Positions 7,826 to 16,726 of a DNA stretch of 64,000 bases are shown in pieces. Below the pieces are notes generated by a model. The model did not search any database, was not told the origin of the DNA, and saw only the letters and a program-made list of their open reading frames with translations. The stretch comes from Streptomyces sp. NBC_00178 (GTDB lineage Bacteria; Actinomycetota; Actinomycetes; Streptomycetales; Streptomycetaceae): positions 3,858,001 through 3,922,000 of the forward strand of contig NZ_CP108143.1 of assembly GCF_036206005.1 (NCBI RefSeq). The letters run 5' to 3'. Each line of letters begins with the position of its first letter. Position 1 is the stretch's first letter. A program made the position numbers and the translations under genes.

Positions 7826-8731
7826 GTGGGTGTGGTGGGGCGGACGAGCGGTGACGGACGTGACCGTGAACGCGAGGACGTGCTGCGCTTCCAGCGGCGG
7901 CTCGGGCTGCCCGGGATCATCGACGTCCACACGCACTTCATGCCGGATCAGGTGCTCCGCAAGGTCTGGGCGTACTTCGACTCGGCCGGCCCGCTGACCG
8001 GGCTGGAGTGGCCGATCACCTACCGGCACGACGAGGACGAACGGCTCGCCCTGCTGCGCTCGTTCGGTGTCCTCCGGTTCACCTCGATGCTCTACCCGCA
8101 CAAGCCGGGGATGGCGGCCTGGCTGAACGGCTGGGCGGCCGGGTTCGCCGCCGAGGTGCCCGACTGCCTGCACACCGCGACCTTCTTCCCGGAGGAGGAC
8201 GTGGAGACCTACGTGCGGGAAGCGGTCGGGGCGGGGGCCCGCGTCTTCAAGTCGCACCTCCAGGTGGGTGCGTACGACCCGAACGACCCGCTGCTGGAAC
8301 CGGTCTGGGGACTGCTGGCGGAGGCGGGCGTCCCGGTCGTGATGCACTGCGGCTCCGGGCCGGCGCCGGGTGCGTACACCGGGCCGGGGCCCGTCTCCCG
8401 GGTGCTCTCCCGCCATCCCCGGCTGCGGCTGATCGTGGCGCACATGGGCATGCCGGAGTACGCGGACTTCCTGGACCTGGCCGACGCGTATCCCGAGGTG
8501 CGGCTCGACACGACGATGGCGTTCACGGACTTCACCGAGGACTTCACCCCTTTCCCGGCGGGCGAACTCGGGCGGCTCGCGGACCTGGAGGACCGGATCC
8601 TGCTCGGTACGGACTTCCCGAACATCCCGTATCCGTACGTCCACCAGCTGCACGCCCTGGAGCGCCTCGGGCTGGGCGACGACTGGCTGCGGGCCGTCTG
8701 CCACGGGAACGCGGACGCGTTGTTCCGGTGA
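7826..8731 (+). CDS. Amidohydrolase family 2 (TIM-barrel metal hydrolase)
   Basis: 301 residues. The N-terminal IIDVHTHFMPD supplies the HxH metal ligands (about residues 31-36), VVMHCGSG and LIVAHMGMPEY supply the middle histidines, and LGTDFPN (about residue 270) supplies the catalytic aspartate, as in amidohydrolase_2 enzymes (decarboxylases or hydrolases of small carboxylates). The substrate cannot be read from sequence. The start is a GTG at 7826. The protein is probably cytosolic because no signal peptide is seen. Confidence 0.82.
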   Translation: MGVVGRTSGDGRDREREDVLRFQRRLGLPGIIDVHTHFMPDQVLRKVWAYFDSAGPLTGLEWPITYRHDEDERLALLRSFGVLRFTSMLYPHKPGMAAWLNGWAAGFAAEVPDCLHTATFFPEEDVETYVREAVGAGARVFKSHLQVGAYDPNDPLLEPVWGLLAEAGVPVVMHCGSGPAPGAYTGPGPVSRVLSRHPRLRLIVAHMGMPEYADFLDLADAYPEVRLDTTMAFTDFTEDFTPFPAGELGRLADLEDRILLGTDFPNIPYPYVHQLHALERLGLGDDWLRAVCHGNADALFR

Positions 8732-8855
8732 AACCGGGGCCCGTGAGCCCGGTGTCCGTGCGCCTCGCCCACGGGGCCTCGCTTTCGTGAGCCCGCCGCC
8801 TGCGGGCCCTTCGCAGGCCGGGCCCGGCGGGGCGGTCCCACGGGCCGGCCTGTTT

Positions 8856-8905
8856 CTCAGGAAATTCACAGGTGGGCGAAAGGTCCCTCTCACCGCCGTC
8901 TCACA
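8856..8905 (+). promoter_or_regulatory. Two 11-bp-phased direct repeats before the response-regulator gene
   Basis: CTCAGG (8856) and CACAGG (8867) are 11 bp apart, as are CTCACC (8889) and CTCACA (8900). OmpR/PhoB-type regulators bind such 11-bp-spaced half-sites. The second pair ends about 10 bp before the ATG. The same CACAGG motif recurs at 11342, upstream of the glycosyltransferases. Confidence 0.55.
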
Positions 8906-8915
8906 GGCTTGGGCC

Positions 8916-9653
8916 ATGACGACGACCTCGCCCCAGGGGCGTACCGAACTGCTCAGGCCGGACCGCACCCCTGTCCGTGTGCTGGTCGTGGACGACGAGG
9001 CGCCGCTGGCGGAGCTGCTCTCCATGGCGCTGCGCTACGAAGGGTGGGAGGTGCGCAGCGCGGGGGACGGTGCGGACGCCGTCCGGACCGCGCGCGATTT
9101 CCGTCCGGACGCGGTGATCCTCGACGTGATGCTCCCCGACATGGACGGGCTGGCCGTGCTGGGCCGGCTGCGGCGCGAACTGTCGGACGTGCCGGTGCTT
9201 TTCCTCACGGCGAGGGACGCGGTGGAGGACCGGATCGCGGGGCTCACGGCGGGCGGGGACGACTACGTCACCAAGCCGTTCAGCCTGGAGGAGGTCGTGG
9301 CGCGGCTGCGCGGGCTGATCCGCCGTTCCGGCACCGCTTCCGTCCGCAGCGAGTCGACGCTCGTCGTCGGTGACCTGGTGCTGGACGAGGACAGCCACGA
9401 GGTGAGCAGGGGCGACGACTTCATCCATCTGACGGCGACCGAGTTCGAGCTGCTGCGCTTCCTGATGCGCAACCCGCGCCGGGTGCTGAGCAAGGCCCAG
9501 ATCCTCGACCGGGTCTGGAACTACGACTTCGGCGGCCAGGCGAACGTGGTCGAGCTCTACATCTCCTACCTGCGCAAGAAGATCGACGCCGGGAGGTCCC
9601 CGATGATCCACACCCGGCGCGGGGCGGGGTATCTGATCAAGCCGGGGGAATGA
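8916..9653 (+). CDS. OmpR/PhoB-family two-component response regulator
   Basis: 245 residues. The receiver domain shows the acidic pair VVDDE (residues 24-28), the phospho-acceptor Asp70 in VILDVMLPDMDG, and the conserved Lys in DDYVTKPFS (about residue 120). The winged-helix DNA-binding domain is C-terminal (ATEFELLRFLMRNPRRVLSK, ending YISYLRKKIDAG and RGAGYLIKP). The ATG at 8916 is chosen because the upstream in-frame sequence lacks receiver homology and contains the probable operator. The kinase gene begins 4 bp after the stop, so the pair is translationally linked. Confidence 0.93.
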   Translation: MTTTSPQGRTELLRPDRTPVRVLVVDDEAPLAELLSMALRYEGWEVRSAGDGADAVRTARDFRPDAVILDVMLPDMDGLAVLGRLRRELSDVPVLFLTARDAVEDRIAGLTAGGDDYVTKPFSLEEVVARLRGLIRRSGTASVRSESTLVVGDLVLDEDSHEVSRGDDFIHLTATEFELLRFLMRNPRRVLSKAQILDRVWNYDFGGQANVVELYISYLRKKIDAGRSPMIHTRRGAGYLIKPGE

Positions 9654-9657
9654 CGCC

Positions 9658-11376
9658 GTGGCCGGGAGGGAGAGGTCCGGCGGGCGCCCCTGGACGCTGC
9701 GGACCCGGCTCGTCGTGTACGCGGTGACGCTGATCGCGGTCGTCGCGGCGGTGATCGGCTCGGTCACCGCCATCGCGTTCCACAGCTACATGTACGGCAA
9801 GCTCGACGGCCAGCTGCGCGACATCTCCCTGATGGCCCAGGCGCGCCCGCCGGGCAGCGGCAGGATCACGCCGGGCGGCCCGGAGGACCGGGAGCCGCTG
9901 GACTTCGTCGGCCGGGGCGGCGGACAGCCGTTCAACACGTTCGGGGCCGTGGTCGCGGACGGTTCCGTCACCCTGTCGAAGGTGGTGAAGAAGAGCGGCA
10001 GCCCGGGCGCCCAGCAGGTCACCGAGGAGCTGACCGGCGCGCAGGCGAAGGTCCTGGACGCCGCCGGGGTGAGTGCGGGCGGCGGGCCCCGCGACGTCGA
10101 ACTCCCGGGGCTCGGCGGCTACCGCGTGCAGGCCGTGCCGCACGGCGGCTCCACGTCCGTCCTGGTGGGCATCCCGACGGCCGAGGTGGACAAGGCCGTC
10201 GCGACCCTGATCCTGGTCGAGGTCTGTGTGACCGGCGCCGGGCTCATCGCCGCCGGGATCGCCGGTGCGGCCATGGTCGGTGTGGCCCTGCGCCCGCTGC
10301 GCCGGGTCGCGGCCACCGCCACGCGGGTCTCCGAACTCCCCCTGCACAGCGGCGAGGTGGCCCTCTTCGAGCGGGTCCCGGACGCCGAGGCCGATCCGCG
10401 TACCGAGGTGGGGCAGGTCGGTGCGGCCCTCAACAGGATGCTGGGGCACGTCGGTCTGGCCCTGGACGCCCGGCAGAAGAGCGAGACGCGCGTGCGGCAG
10501 TTCGTCGCGGACGCGAGCCACGAGCTGCGCACCCCGCTGGCCTCGATCCGCGGTTACGCCGAACTGACCCGGCGGGGGCGGGAGAGCACCGGCCCCGACA
10601 CCCGGCACGCCCTGGGGCGCATCGAGTCCGAGGCCGAGCGGATGACGGGCATGGTCGAGGACCTTCTGCTGCTGGCCCGGATCGACGCCGGGCGGCCGCT
10701 CTCGTACGAGAGCGCCGATCTCACGGCCCTGGTCGTCGACGCGGTGAGCGACGCGCGCGCCGCGGACCGCGCGTCCGGCGGGGCACCGCAGGGCTCCCAC
10801 CGGTGGCGGCTGGAACTGCCCGGGTCGCCCGTGACGGTGTCGGCGGACACGACGAGGATCCAGCAGGTCCTGGTCAACCTGCTGGCCAACGCCCGTACGC
10901 ACACACCGCCCGGGACCACCGTCACGGTGCGGGTGAGCGCTGCGCGGGGGAACGTGCCCTGGGCGGTCCTGGAGGTCCGGGACGACGGACCGGGCATCCC
11001 GCCCGGGCTGCTGCCGCGGGTCTTCGAACGGTTCGCGCGCGGCGACGCCTCGCGCTCCCGCCACGCCGGTTCGACGGGCCTCGGCCTGGCCATCGTGCAG
11101 GCGGTCGTCACCGCCCACGGCGGCCTGGTCGAGGTCCGTTCGGCGCCGGGTGACACGGCCTTCACCGTCCACCTGCCGGCGGACGCGGAGCACGGGGGCG
11201 AGCGAGGACCCGGGGACCCGAGCGCCGGCTGCGCCCCGGTGCGCGGCGCGGGTGTCCCCACCTCCGCGGCACCGGCCGACGGGTCCCCCGCGGGCCCTGG
11301 GACGTGCGGAAACGGTGTCGGTGGCCCGGACGCCGGGCACTCACAGGCGGGCCACAGGCTCAGCACACGGATGTGA
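9658..11376 (+). CDS. Membrane sensor histidine kinase
   Basis: 572 residues, GTG start. A first membrane segment (about residues 18-40) and a second (about 180-202) flank an external sensor loop. A HAMP linker follows, then the HisKA H-box ASHELRTPLASIRGY (phospho-acceptor His near residue 287), and the ATP-binding domain with NLLANARTHTPPG (N box), DDGPGIPPGLL (G1), FERFARGD (F box) and STGLGLAIVQAVV (G2). After the kinase core comes a disordered Ala/Gly/Pro tail of about 65 residues, whose codons also contain the 11-bp repeats before the next gene. It is the cognate kinase of the preceding regulator; the stimulus is unknown. Confidence 0.92.
   Translation: MAGRERSGGRPWTLRTRLVVYAVTLIAVVAAVIGSVTAIAFHSYMYGKLDGQLRDISLMAQARPPGSGRITPGGPEDREPLDFVGRGGGQPFNTFGAVVADGSVTLSKVVKKSGSPGAQQVTEELTGAQAKVLDAAGVSAGGGPRDVELPGLGGYRVQAVPHGGSTSVLVGIPTAEVDKAVATLILVEVCVTGAGLIAAGIAGAAMVGVALRPLRRVAATATRVSELPLHSGEVALFERVPDAEADPRTEVGQVGAALNRMLGHVGLALDARQKSETRVRQFVADASHELRTPLASIRGYAELTRRGRESTGPDTRHALGRIESEAERMTGMVEDLLLLARIDAGRPLSYESADLTALVVDAVSDARAADRASGGAPQGSHRWRLELPGSPVTVSADTTRIQQVLVNLLANARTHTPPGTTVTVRVSAARGNVPWAVLEVRDDGPGIPPGLLPRVFERFARGDASRSRHAGSTGLGLAIVQAVVTAHGGLVEVRSAPGDTAFTVHLPADAEHGGERGPGDPSAGCAPVRGAGVPTSAAPADGSPAGPGTCGNGVGGPDAGHSQAGHRLSTRM
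11342..11369 (+). promoter_or_regulatory. Triple 11-bp-phased CACAGG repeat before the glycosyltransferase genes
   Basis: CACAGG at 11342, CACAGG at 11353 and CACACG at 11364 are spaced exactly 11 bp, within the last codons of the kinase gene and 33-60 bp before the GT2-GtrA start. The match to the elements at 8856-8905 suggests the response regulator controls both units. Confidence 0.55.
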
Positions 11377-11401
11377 CAGCGGGGTTGGCGAGTGTCGTCC
11401 C

Positions 11402-12703
11402 ATGCGAACCGACACCCCGTGGAGCACCCTGCCGGCCCGGGAGCATCTCCTGGCCGCGGCGGTCGGCGCTCCGGTACCCGTACTCGATGTGGTGATCCCC
11501 GTGTACAACGAGGAGAAGGACCTCGAACCGTGTGTGCTGCGCCTGCACGACCACCTCACGCGGACCTTCCCCTACGGCTTCCGTATCACCGTCGCCGACA
11601 ACGCGAGCACCGACCGGACCCCCCGGGTGGCGGCGGCTCTCGCGTCGCTCCTCCCCGAGGTCAGGTCCCACCGGCTGGAGGAGAAGGGCCGGGGCAGGGC
11701 GCTGGGGACCGTGTGGTCCCACTCCGACGCCCCGGTCCTCGCCTACATGGACGTGGACCTCTCCACGGACCTGAACGCCCTGCTCCCGCTGGTCGCCCCG
11801 CTGATCTCCGGCCACTCAGACCTGGCCATCGGCTCGCGGCTGTCCCGCAGTTCGCGGGTCGTGCGGGGCTCGAAGCGGGAGTTCGTCTCGCGGGCGTACA
11901 ACCTCGTCCTGCGGTCCTCGCTGGCCGCCGGGTTCAGTGACGCGCAGTGCGGCTTCAAGGCCATACGGCGGGAGGTCGCCGAGAGGCTGCTGCCGATGGT
12001 CGAGGACACGGGCTGGTTCTTCGACACGGAGATGCTGGTGCTCGCCGAGCGGGCCGGGCTGCGCATCCACGAGGTGCCGGTGGACTGGGTCGACGACCCC
12101 GACTCGACCGTGCACCTCGTGCGGACCGCGGCGGACGACCTCAAGGGGGTCTGGCGGGTGGGCAGGGCCCTGGCCACCGGGGCGCTGCCCCTGGACCGGC
12201 TGGCACGGCCCTTCGGGGACGACCCGCGCGACCGGGCCGTGCCCGGCGTCCCGCGCGGACTCGCCGGGCAACTGGTCGGCTTCTGCGTCGTCGGCGCGCT
12301 CTCCACCCTCGCCTACCTCGCCCTGTACTCCCTCTTCCGGATGGGTCTCGGCCCGCAGACCGCCAACGGCGCGGCCCTCCTGGTGTCCGCCGTCGCGAAC
12401 ACGGCGGCGAACCGGCGGCTCACGTTCGGCGTACGCGGCCGGGGCGGCGCCGTCCGCCACCAGGCGCAGGGACTCGTCGTCTTCGCTATCGGGCTCGCGC
12501 TCACCAGCGGTTCGCTCGCGGGTCTGGGCGCCGCCTCCGGTCAGGCGTCGCACAGCACGGAACTCGCCGTACTGATCGCGGCCAACCTCGCTGCGACGGT
12601 GCTGCGCTTCCTGCTCTTCCGCGCCTGGGTCTTCCCCGACCGGCGCCCCGACGGCCGGGACGACCGCAGGGGTCCCGCCCACGCACCGAGGAGCGCCTCA
12701 TGA
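11402..12703 (+). CDS. GT2 glycosyltransferase fused to a GtrA-like membrane domain
   Basis: 433 residues. The N-terminal GT-A fold has VIPVYNEEKDLEPC (residues 30-43), ADNASTDRT, and the DxD-type YMDVDLSTDLN (about residues 117-127). DAQCGFKAIRREVA is typical of dolichyl-phosphate mannosyltransferase-like (Dpm1/polyprenyl-P) enzymes. The C-terminal 130 residues form four hydrophobic helices of the GtrA type (LVGFCVVGALSTLAYLALYS onward). Such fusions make polyprenyl-phosphate sugars and help move them across the membrane. The ATG at 11402 is chosen because upstream sequence lies in the kinase gene region. The stop overlaps the next start (ATGA). Confidence 0.87.
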   Translation: MRTDTPWSTLPAREHLLAAAVGAPVPVLDVVIPVYNEEKDLEPCVLRLHDHLTRTFPYGFRITVADNASTDRTPRVAAALASLLPEVRSHRLEEKGRGRALGTVWSHSDAPVLAYMDVDLSTDLNALLPLVAPLISGHSDLAIGSRLSRSSRVVRGSKREFVSRAYNLVLRSSLAAGFSDAQCGFKAIRREVAERLLPMVEDTGWFFDTEMLVLAERAGLRIHEVPVDWVDDPDSTVHLVRTAADDLKGVWRVGRALATGALPLDRLARPFGDDPRDRAVPGVPRGLAGQLVGFCVVGALSTLAYLALYSLFRMGLGPQTANGAALLVSAVANTAANRRLTFGVRGRGGAVRHQAQGLVVFAIGLALTSGSLAGLGAASGQASHSTELAVLIAANLAATVLRFLLFRAWVFPDRRPDGRDDRRGPAHAPRSAS

Positions 12704-14889
12704 CCGCGGCCACACACCCCGACCACCTCCAGGCGCCGCCCGGCGCGCCGGCCGGGACCGCGGCGCACGCCGGCGGCCGGGGGCAGTCGCCGGCGCGCCG
12801 CCTGGTCCGCGGCAGGCCGGAGGACCCGCGGTGGGCGAGGCCGGCCTTCCTGGGCCTGCTGCTGGTCGTCGGCCTGGCGTACCTGTGGAACCTCAGCGCG
12901 TCCGGCTACGCGAACTCCTTCTACTCCGCCGCCGTGCAGGCCGGCAGCCGGAGCTGGAAGGCCTTCTTCTTCGGCTCGCTGGACTCGGCCAACGCCATCA
13001 CCGTCGACAAGCCCCCTGCCGCTCTCTGGCCGATGGCTCTGTCGGTGCGGATCCTCGGTCTGGGTTCCTGGGCGATCCTCGCGCCCCAGGTGCTGATGGC
13101 GGTCGCCACGGCGGGCGTCCTGTACGCGGCCGTACGCCGCCGCTTCAGCGCCGCCGCGGGGCTGATCGCGATGGTGGTCCTCGCCCTCACCCCGGTCGCC
13201 GCCCTCATGTTCCGCTTCAACAACCCGGACGCGCTGCTCGCGCTCCTGATGACCGTCACCGTCTTCTGTGTGCTGCGCGCGATGGAGGGCGGCAGGACGA
13301 AGTGGCTGGTGTGGGCGGGCGTCGCCGTGGGCCTCGCCTTCCTGTCGAAGACGCTGCAGGCGTTCCTGATCCTGCCGCCGCTGGCCGTGCTGTACGCGGT
13401 GTTCGCGCCCGGCTCCGTCCGCCGACGGATCGGCCAACTGGGCCTGGCGGCACTGGCGACGGTCGTGTCCGGCGGCTGGTGGGTGGCGATCGTCGAGCTG
13501 TGGCCGGCCTCCTCGCGGCCGTACGTCGGCGGTTCGCAGAACAACTCCTTCCTGGAGCTGACCTTCGGCTACAACGGACTGGGCCGGATCAACGGCGAGG
13601 AGGCCGGCAGCGTCGGAGGCGGCGGTGGCGGAGGCCGGGGCGGCGGCTGGGGCGAGACCGGAATCGGGCGGATGTTCGACTCCGAGATCGGCGGCCAGAT
13701 CTCGTGGCTGCTGCCCGCGGCGCTGATCCTGCTGGCCGCCGGGGTGTGGCTGACGTGGCGGGCGAAGCGGACCGACACGGCGCGCGCGGCGTTCCTGGCC
13801 TGGGGCGGTTCGCTGCTGATGACGGCGCTCGTCTTCAGCTTCATGGCCGGCATCTTCCACCAGTACTACACCGTCGCCCTCGCGCCCTACGCCGCCGCGC
13901 TGACCGGTATGGGAGCCACGGTCCTCTGGGAGGAGCGCGGCAGGTGGTGGGCCGGGGCCGTGCTCGGGGTGACCGTGGCCGTGACGGCGGTCTGGTCGTA
14001 CGTCCTGCTGGCGCGTACGCCGGACTACGTCCCCTGGCTGCGCTGGGGCGTCCTGATCGGCGGTCTGCTGGGCGCGGTGGGGCTGCTGCTCGTCGCCCGG
14101 CTCGGGCGGGCGCTCGCGCTCGGCGCGGTGGGGCTGGGCCTCGCGGCCTCGCTCGCCGGGCCGGCGGCGTACACGGTCAGCACGCTGAGCACCGGGCACG
14201 AGGGTTCGATCGTCACGGCGGGCCCGGCCGGCGCGAGCATGGGCGGTCCGGGCGGCGGCCGGGGTGGCGGCTTCCCCGGCGGCGGGGACGGCGGCGGCCC
14301 GCAGTCCCCCGGGCAGGGTGCCCAGCAGGGCGGCCGGGCCCCGGGCAACGCGCAGGCCGGCGGCTTCCCGGGCGGTGGGACACCGGGCCAGGGGGGCGGC
14401 CGGGCTCCCGGCGGACAGCGAGGAGGAAAGCAAGGCGGACAGCAGGGCGGACAGGCCCCCGGCGGCCGTCAGGGCGCCATGCCCGGCGGGGCGGGCGAAG
14501 GGGGCGCGGGTGGTATGGGCGGCCTGCTCGACGGTGCCTCCGTCGACGCCGAGGCCGAGGCGCTCCTGAAGGAGGACGCCGACGCCTACACGTGGGCGGC
14601 GGCAGCCATCGGCGCGCAGAACGCGGCGAGTTACCAGCTAGCGACCGGTGACCCGGTGATGGCCATCGGCGGCTTCAACGGCAGCGACCCGTCCCCGACG
14701 CTCGCCCGGTTCAAGAAGTACGTCGAGGACGGCAGGGTCCACTACTTCATCTCGGGAGGCATGGGCGGCGGCATGGGTGGCGAGGGCACCGCGTCCCGGA
14801 TCTCGTCGTGGGTCGAGGACACCTTCGAGGAGGTCACGGTCGGCAGCGCCACCTTCTACGACCTGACCTCGCCCAAGAGCGGGCAGTAG
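12700..14889 (+). CDS. GT39/ArnT-like polytopic membrane glycosyltransferase with a Gly-rich linker
   Basis: 729 residues, ATG overlapping the previous stop by 4 bp. The first 500 residues hold about 11-13 hydrophobic segments with the family signature SANAITVDKPPAALWPMAL, where the Asp after VDKP is expected to be catalytic in PMT/ArnT enzymes. Residues 500-600 are a Gly/Gln/Pro-rich linker. The last 130 residues form a conserved extracytoplasmic domain (ending GSATFYDLTSPKSGQ). These enzymes transfer sugar from a polyprenyl-phosphate donor, which the upstream GT2-GtrA protein would supply, to a cell-surface acceptor that cannot be named from sequence. Confidence 0.87.
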   Translation: MTAATHPDHLQAPPGAPAGTAAHAGGRGQSPARRLVRGRPEDPRWARPAFLGLLLVVGLAYLWNLSASGYANSFYSAAVQAGSRSWKAFFFGSLDSANAITVDKPPAALWPMALSVRILGLGSWAILAPQVLMAVATAGVLYAAVRRRFSAAAGLIAMVVLALTPVAALMFRFNNPDALLALLMTVTVFCVLRAMEGGRTKWLVWAGVAVGLAFLSKTLQAFLILPPLAVLYAVFAPGSVRRRIGQLGLAALATVVSGGWWVAIVELWPASSRPYVGGSQNNSFLELTFGYNGLGRINGEEAGSVGGGGGGGRGGGWGETGIGRMFDSEIGGQISWLLPAALILLAAGVWLTWRAKRTDTARAAFLAWGGSLLMTALVFSFMAGIFHQYYTVALAPYAAALTGMGATVLWEERGRWWAGAVLGVTVAVTAVWSYVLLARTPDYVPWLRWGVLIGGLLGAVGLLLVARLGRALALGAVGLGLAASLAGPAAYTVSTLSTGHEGSIVTAGPAGASMGGPGGGRGGGFPGGGDGGGPQSPGQGAQQGGRAPGNAQAGGFPGGGTPGQGGGRAPGGQRGGKQGGQQGGQAPGGRQGAMPGGAGEGGAGGMGGLLDGASVDAEAEALLKEDADAYTWAAAAIGAQNAASYQLATGDPVMAIGGFNGSDPSPTLARFKKYVEDGRVHYFISGGMGGGMGGEGTASRISSWVEDTFEEVTVGSATFYDLTSPKSGQ

Positions 14890-14996
14890 GGGCCGACGGC
14901 GGGAGGGGGCGGGGTGCGGCCCGGGGCGAACACCCCCCGGGCCACACCCCGTTCGGCGTCGGGGGGAGGGGGTGCGCGGTGGGGAAGGCAAACGGG

Positions 14997-15029
14997 TTGT
15001 ACACCGTACAGGAGTCCTTTACGGTGTAC
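14997..15029 (+). promoter_or_regulatory. Promoter with overlapping 10-bp inverted repeat (TetR-type operator)
   Basis: GTACACCGTA (14999-15008) and TACGGTGTAC (15020-15029) form a perfect inverted repeat with an 11-bp spacer. TTGTAC (14997) and TACGGT (15020), 17 bp apart, read as -35 and -10 boxes inside it. Repressor binding would block the promoter of the exporter gene; the TetR gene after the exporter is the obvious candidate. Confidence 0.75.
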
Positions 15030-15066
15030 GAGACCGCTTCCCGCACCCCCGGCGAGCACCGCGCGG

Positions 15067-15120
15067 CGCACCGGGACGTGCATCACCCGCGCACCGGGAC
15101 GTGCATCACCCGCGCACCGC
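15067..15120 (+). repeat. 23-bp tandem repeat (2.3 copies) in the exporter leader
   Basis: CGCACCGGGACGTGCATCAC starts the unit at 15067 and again at 15090, and CGCACCG at 15113 starts a third, partial copy. The repeat lies between the operator and the ATG of the exporter, in the untranslated leader. It may form hairpins (the unit contains ACGTGCAT). Its role is unknown. Confidence 0.8.
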
Positions 15121-15146
15121 CCCATGCACCGGAGACAGGAGTCCGC

Positions 15147-16646
15147 ATGACGGCCACCGCCGCCGAACAGCACGATCCAGCCCTCCGGGGCGCCCACGCG
15201 CAGCGCTGGCTGATCCTCGGCGTCATCTGCCTCGCCCAGCTCACCGTGCTGCTCGACAACACCGTCCTGAACGTCGCCATCCCCTCGCTCACCGACGAGC
15301 TCCACGCCTCCACCTCCGACGTGCAGTGGATGATCAACGCGTACTCGCTCGTCCAGTCCGGTCTGCTGCTCAGCGCGGGAAGCGCCGCCGACCGGTACGG
15401 CCGGAAGAGGATGCTGATCGCCGGCCTGGCGCTGTTCGGCGTGGGCTCGCTCGTGGCAGGGCTCGCGCAGTCCTCCGGCCAGCTGATCGCGGCCCGCGCG
15501 GGCATGGGAGTCGGCGGCGCGCTGCTGCTCACGACCACCCTCGCGGTCGTGGTGCAGATCTTCGACGACACCGAGCGCGTCAAGGCGATCGGTATCTGGT
15601 CGACCGTCAGCTCCCTGGGGTTCGCCGCCGGACCGCTGATCGGCGGCGTGATGCTCGACCACTTCTGGTGGGGCGCGATCTTCCTGGTCAACATCCCGGT
15701 GGCGGCCGTCGGACTGATCGCGGTCGCCCGGCTGGTCCCGGAGTCGAAGAACCCCAGCGGTGACCGCCCCGACCTCGTCGGCGCGCTGCTCTCCACCCTC
15801 GGCATGACGTCCGTCGTGTACGCGATCATCTCCGGCCCGGAGCACGGCTGGGACTCCGGCCGGGTCCTGCTGACCGCCTTCGCCGGGGTCGCCGTCCTGA
15901 CCGGGTTCGTCCTCTGGGAACTCCACGTCCCCCACCCGATGCTGGACATGCACTTCTTCCGGGACCAGCGGTTCACCGGGGCGGTGGCCGGCGCCGTCCT
16001 GGTCGCCTTCGGGATGACCGGATCGCTGTTCCTGCTGACCCAGCACCTCCAGTTCGTGCTCGGCTACGAGCCCTTGGAGGCGGGTCTGCGCACGGCCCCG
16101 CTCGCCCTCACCGTCGTGGCACTCAACCTCACCGGTCTCGGTGCCCGGCTGGTCCCGAGGTTGGGGACGCCCGCGACGATCGCCACCGGGATGGGGCTGC
16201 TGTCGGCGGGGCTCGCCGCGATCGCCCTGCTGGGGCGTCACGGGTACGGCGGCATGCTGCTCGGGCTCGTCGTCATGGGCGCGGGCATCGCCCTCGCCAT
16301 GCCCGCGATGGCCAACGCGATCATGGGCGCCATCCCGCCGGAGAAGGCGGGCGTGGGCGCGGGGGTGAACGGCACGCTCGCCGAGTTCGGCAACGGCCTC
16401 GGCGTCGCGGTGCTCGGCGCCGTGCTCAACTCCCGCTTCGCCGCGCTCGTACCGGGCGCCGTCGGAGCGGCCTCGCTCCCGGCGGCCCTGGCGTCCGCGG
16501 AGGGGCCCGGGGAGCGTGCGGACATCACGGACGCCTTCGCCTCCGGCCTGGAGACCAGTCAACTGGTGGGCGCGGCGGCCGTCCTGGCCGGCGGTCTGCT
16601 CGCGGCCGCTCTGCTGCGGAGGGCGGAGCGCACCCGGACGGACTGA
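15147..16646 (+). CDS. DHA2 (EmrB/QacA) family MFS drug exporter
   Basis: 499 residues, with about 14 membrane segments expected. The family motif C-like and A-like stretches are visible: LDNTVLNVAIPSLTDEL in TM1, GSAADRYGRKRMLIAG between TM2 and TM3, and GPLIGGVMLDHFWWGAIFLV around TM5-6. Proton-driven efflux of lipophilic compounds is the usual role; the substrate is not predictable. The ATG at 15147 is preceded by GGAGACAGGAG. Expression is probably governed by the palindromic operator at 14997-15029 and the TetR protein encoded 80 bp downstream. Confidence 0.9.
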   Translation: MTATAAEQHDPALRGAHAQRWLILGVICLAQLTVLLDNTVLNVAIPSLTDELHASTSDVQWMINAYSLVQSGLLLSAGSAADRYGRKRMLIAGLALFGVGSLVAGLAQSSGQLIAARAGMGVGGALLLTTTLAVVVQIFDDTERVKAIGIWSTVSSLGFAAGPLIGGVMLDHFWWGAIFLVNIPVAAVGLIAVARLVPESKNPSGDRPDLVGALLSTLGMTSVVYAIISGPEHGWDSGRVLLTAFAGVAVLTGFVLWELHVPHPMLDMHFFRDQRFTGAVAGAVLVAFGMTGSLFLLTQHLQFVLGYEPLEAGLRTAPLALTVVALNLTGLGARLVPRLGTPATIATGMGLLSAGLAAIALLGRHGYGGMLLGLVVMGAGIALAMPAMANAIMGAIPPEKAGVGAGVNGTLAEFGNGLGVAVLGAVLNSRFAALVPGAVGAASLPAALASAEGPGERADITDAFASGLETSQLVGAAAVLAGGLLAAALLRRAERTRTD

Positions 16647-16726
16647 ATCCCCCAGGTGGCGGGCATAGCATCGGACGGGGGTGCCGGTACGCGGTCAGTG
16701 CCGCCGGATGAAGAGGAGTGTGCGCC

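Noticed and set aside
8787-8915. N-terminal extension of the response regulator
   Set aside because: The in-frame upstream codons give Pro/Gly-rich sequence without receiver similarity and include the probable operator.
12541-14433. Minus-strand frame opposite the glycosyltransferases (about 630 codons)
   Set aside because: Arg/Gln/Pro-rich composition typical of antisense frames; the plus-strand genes have clear motifs and coupled starts.
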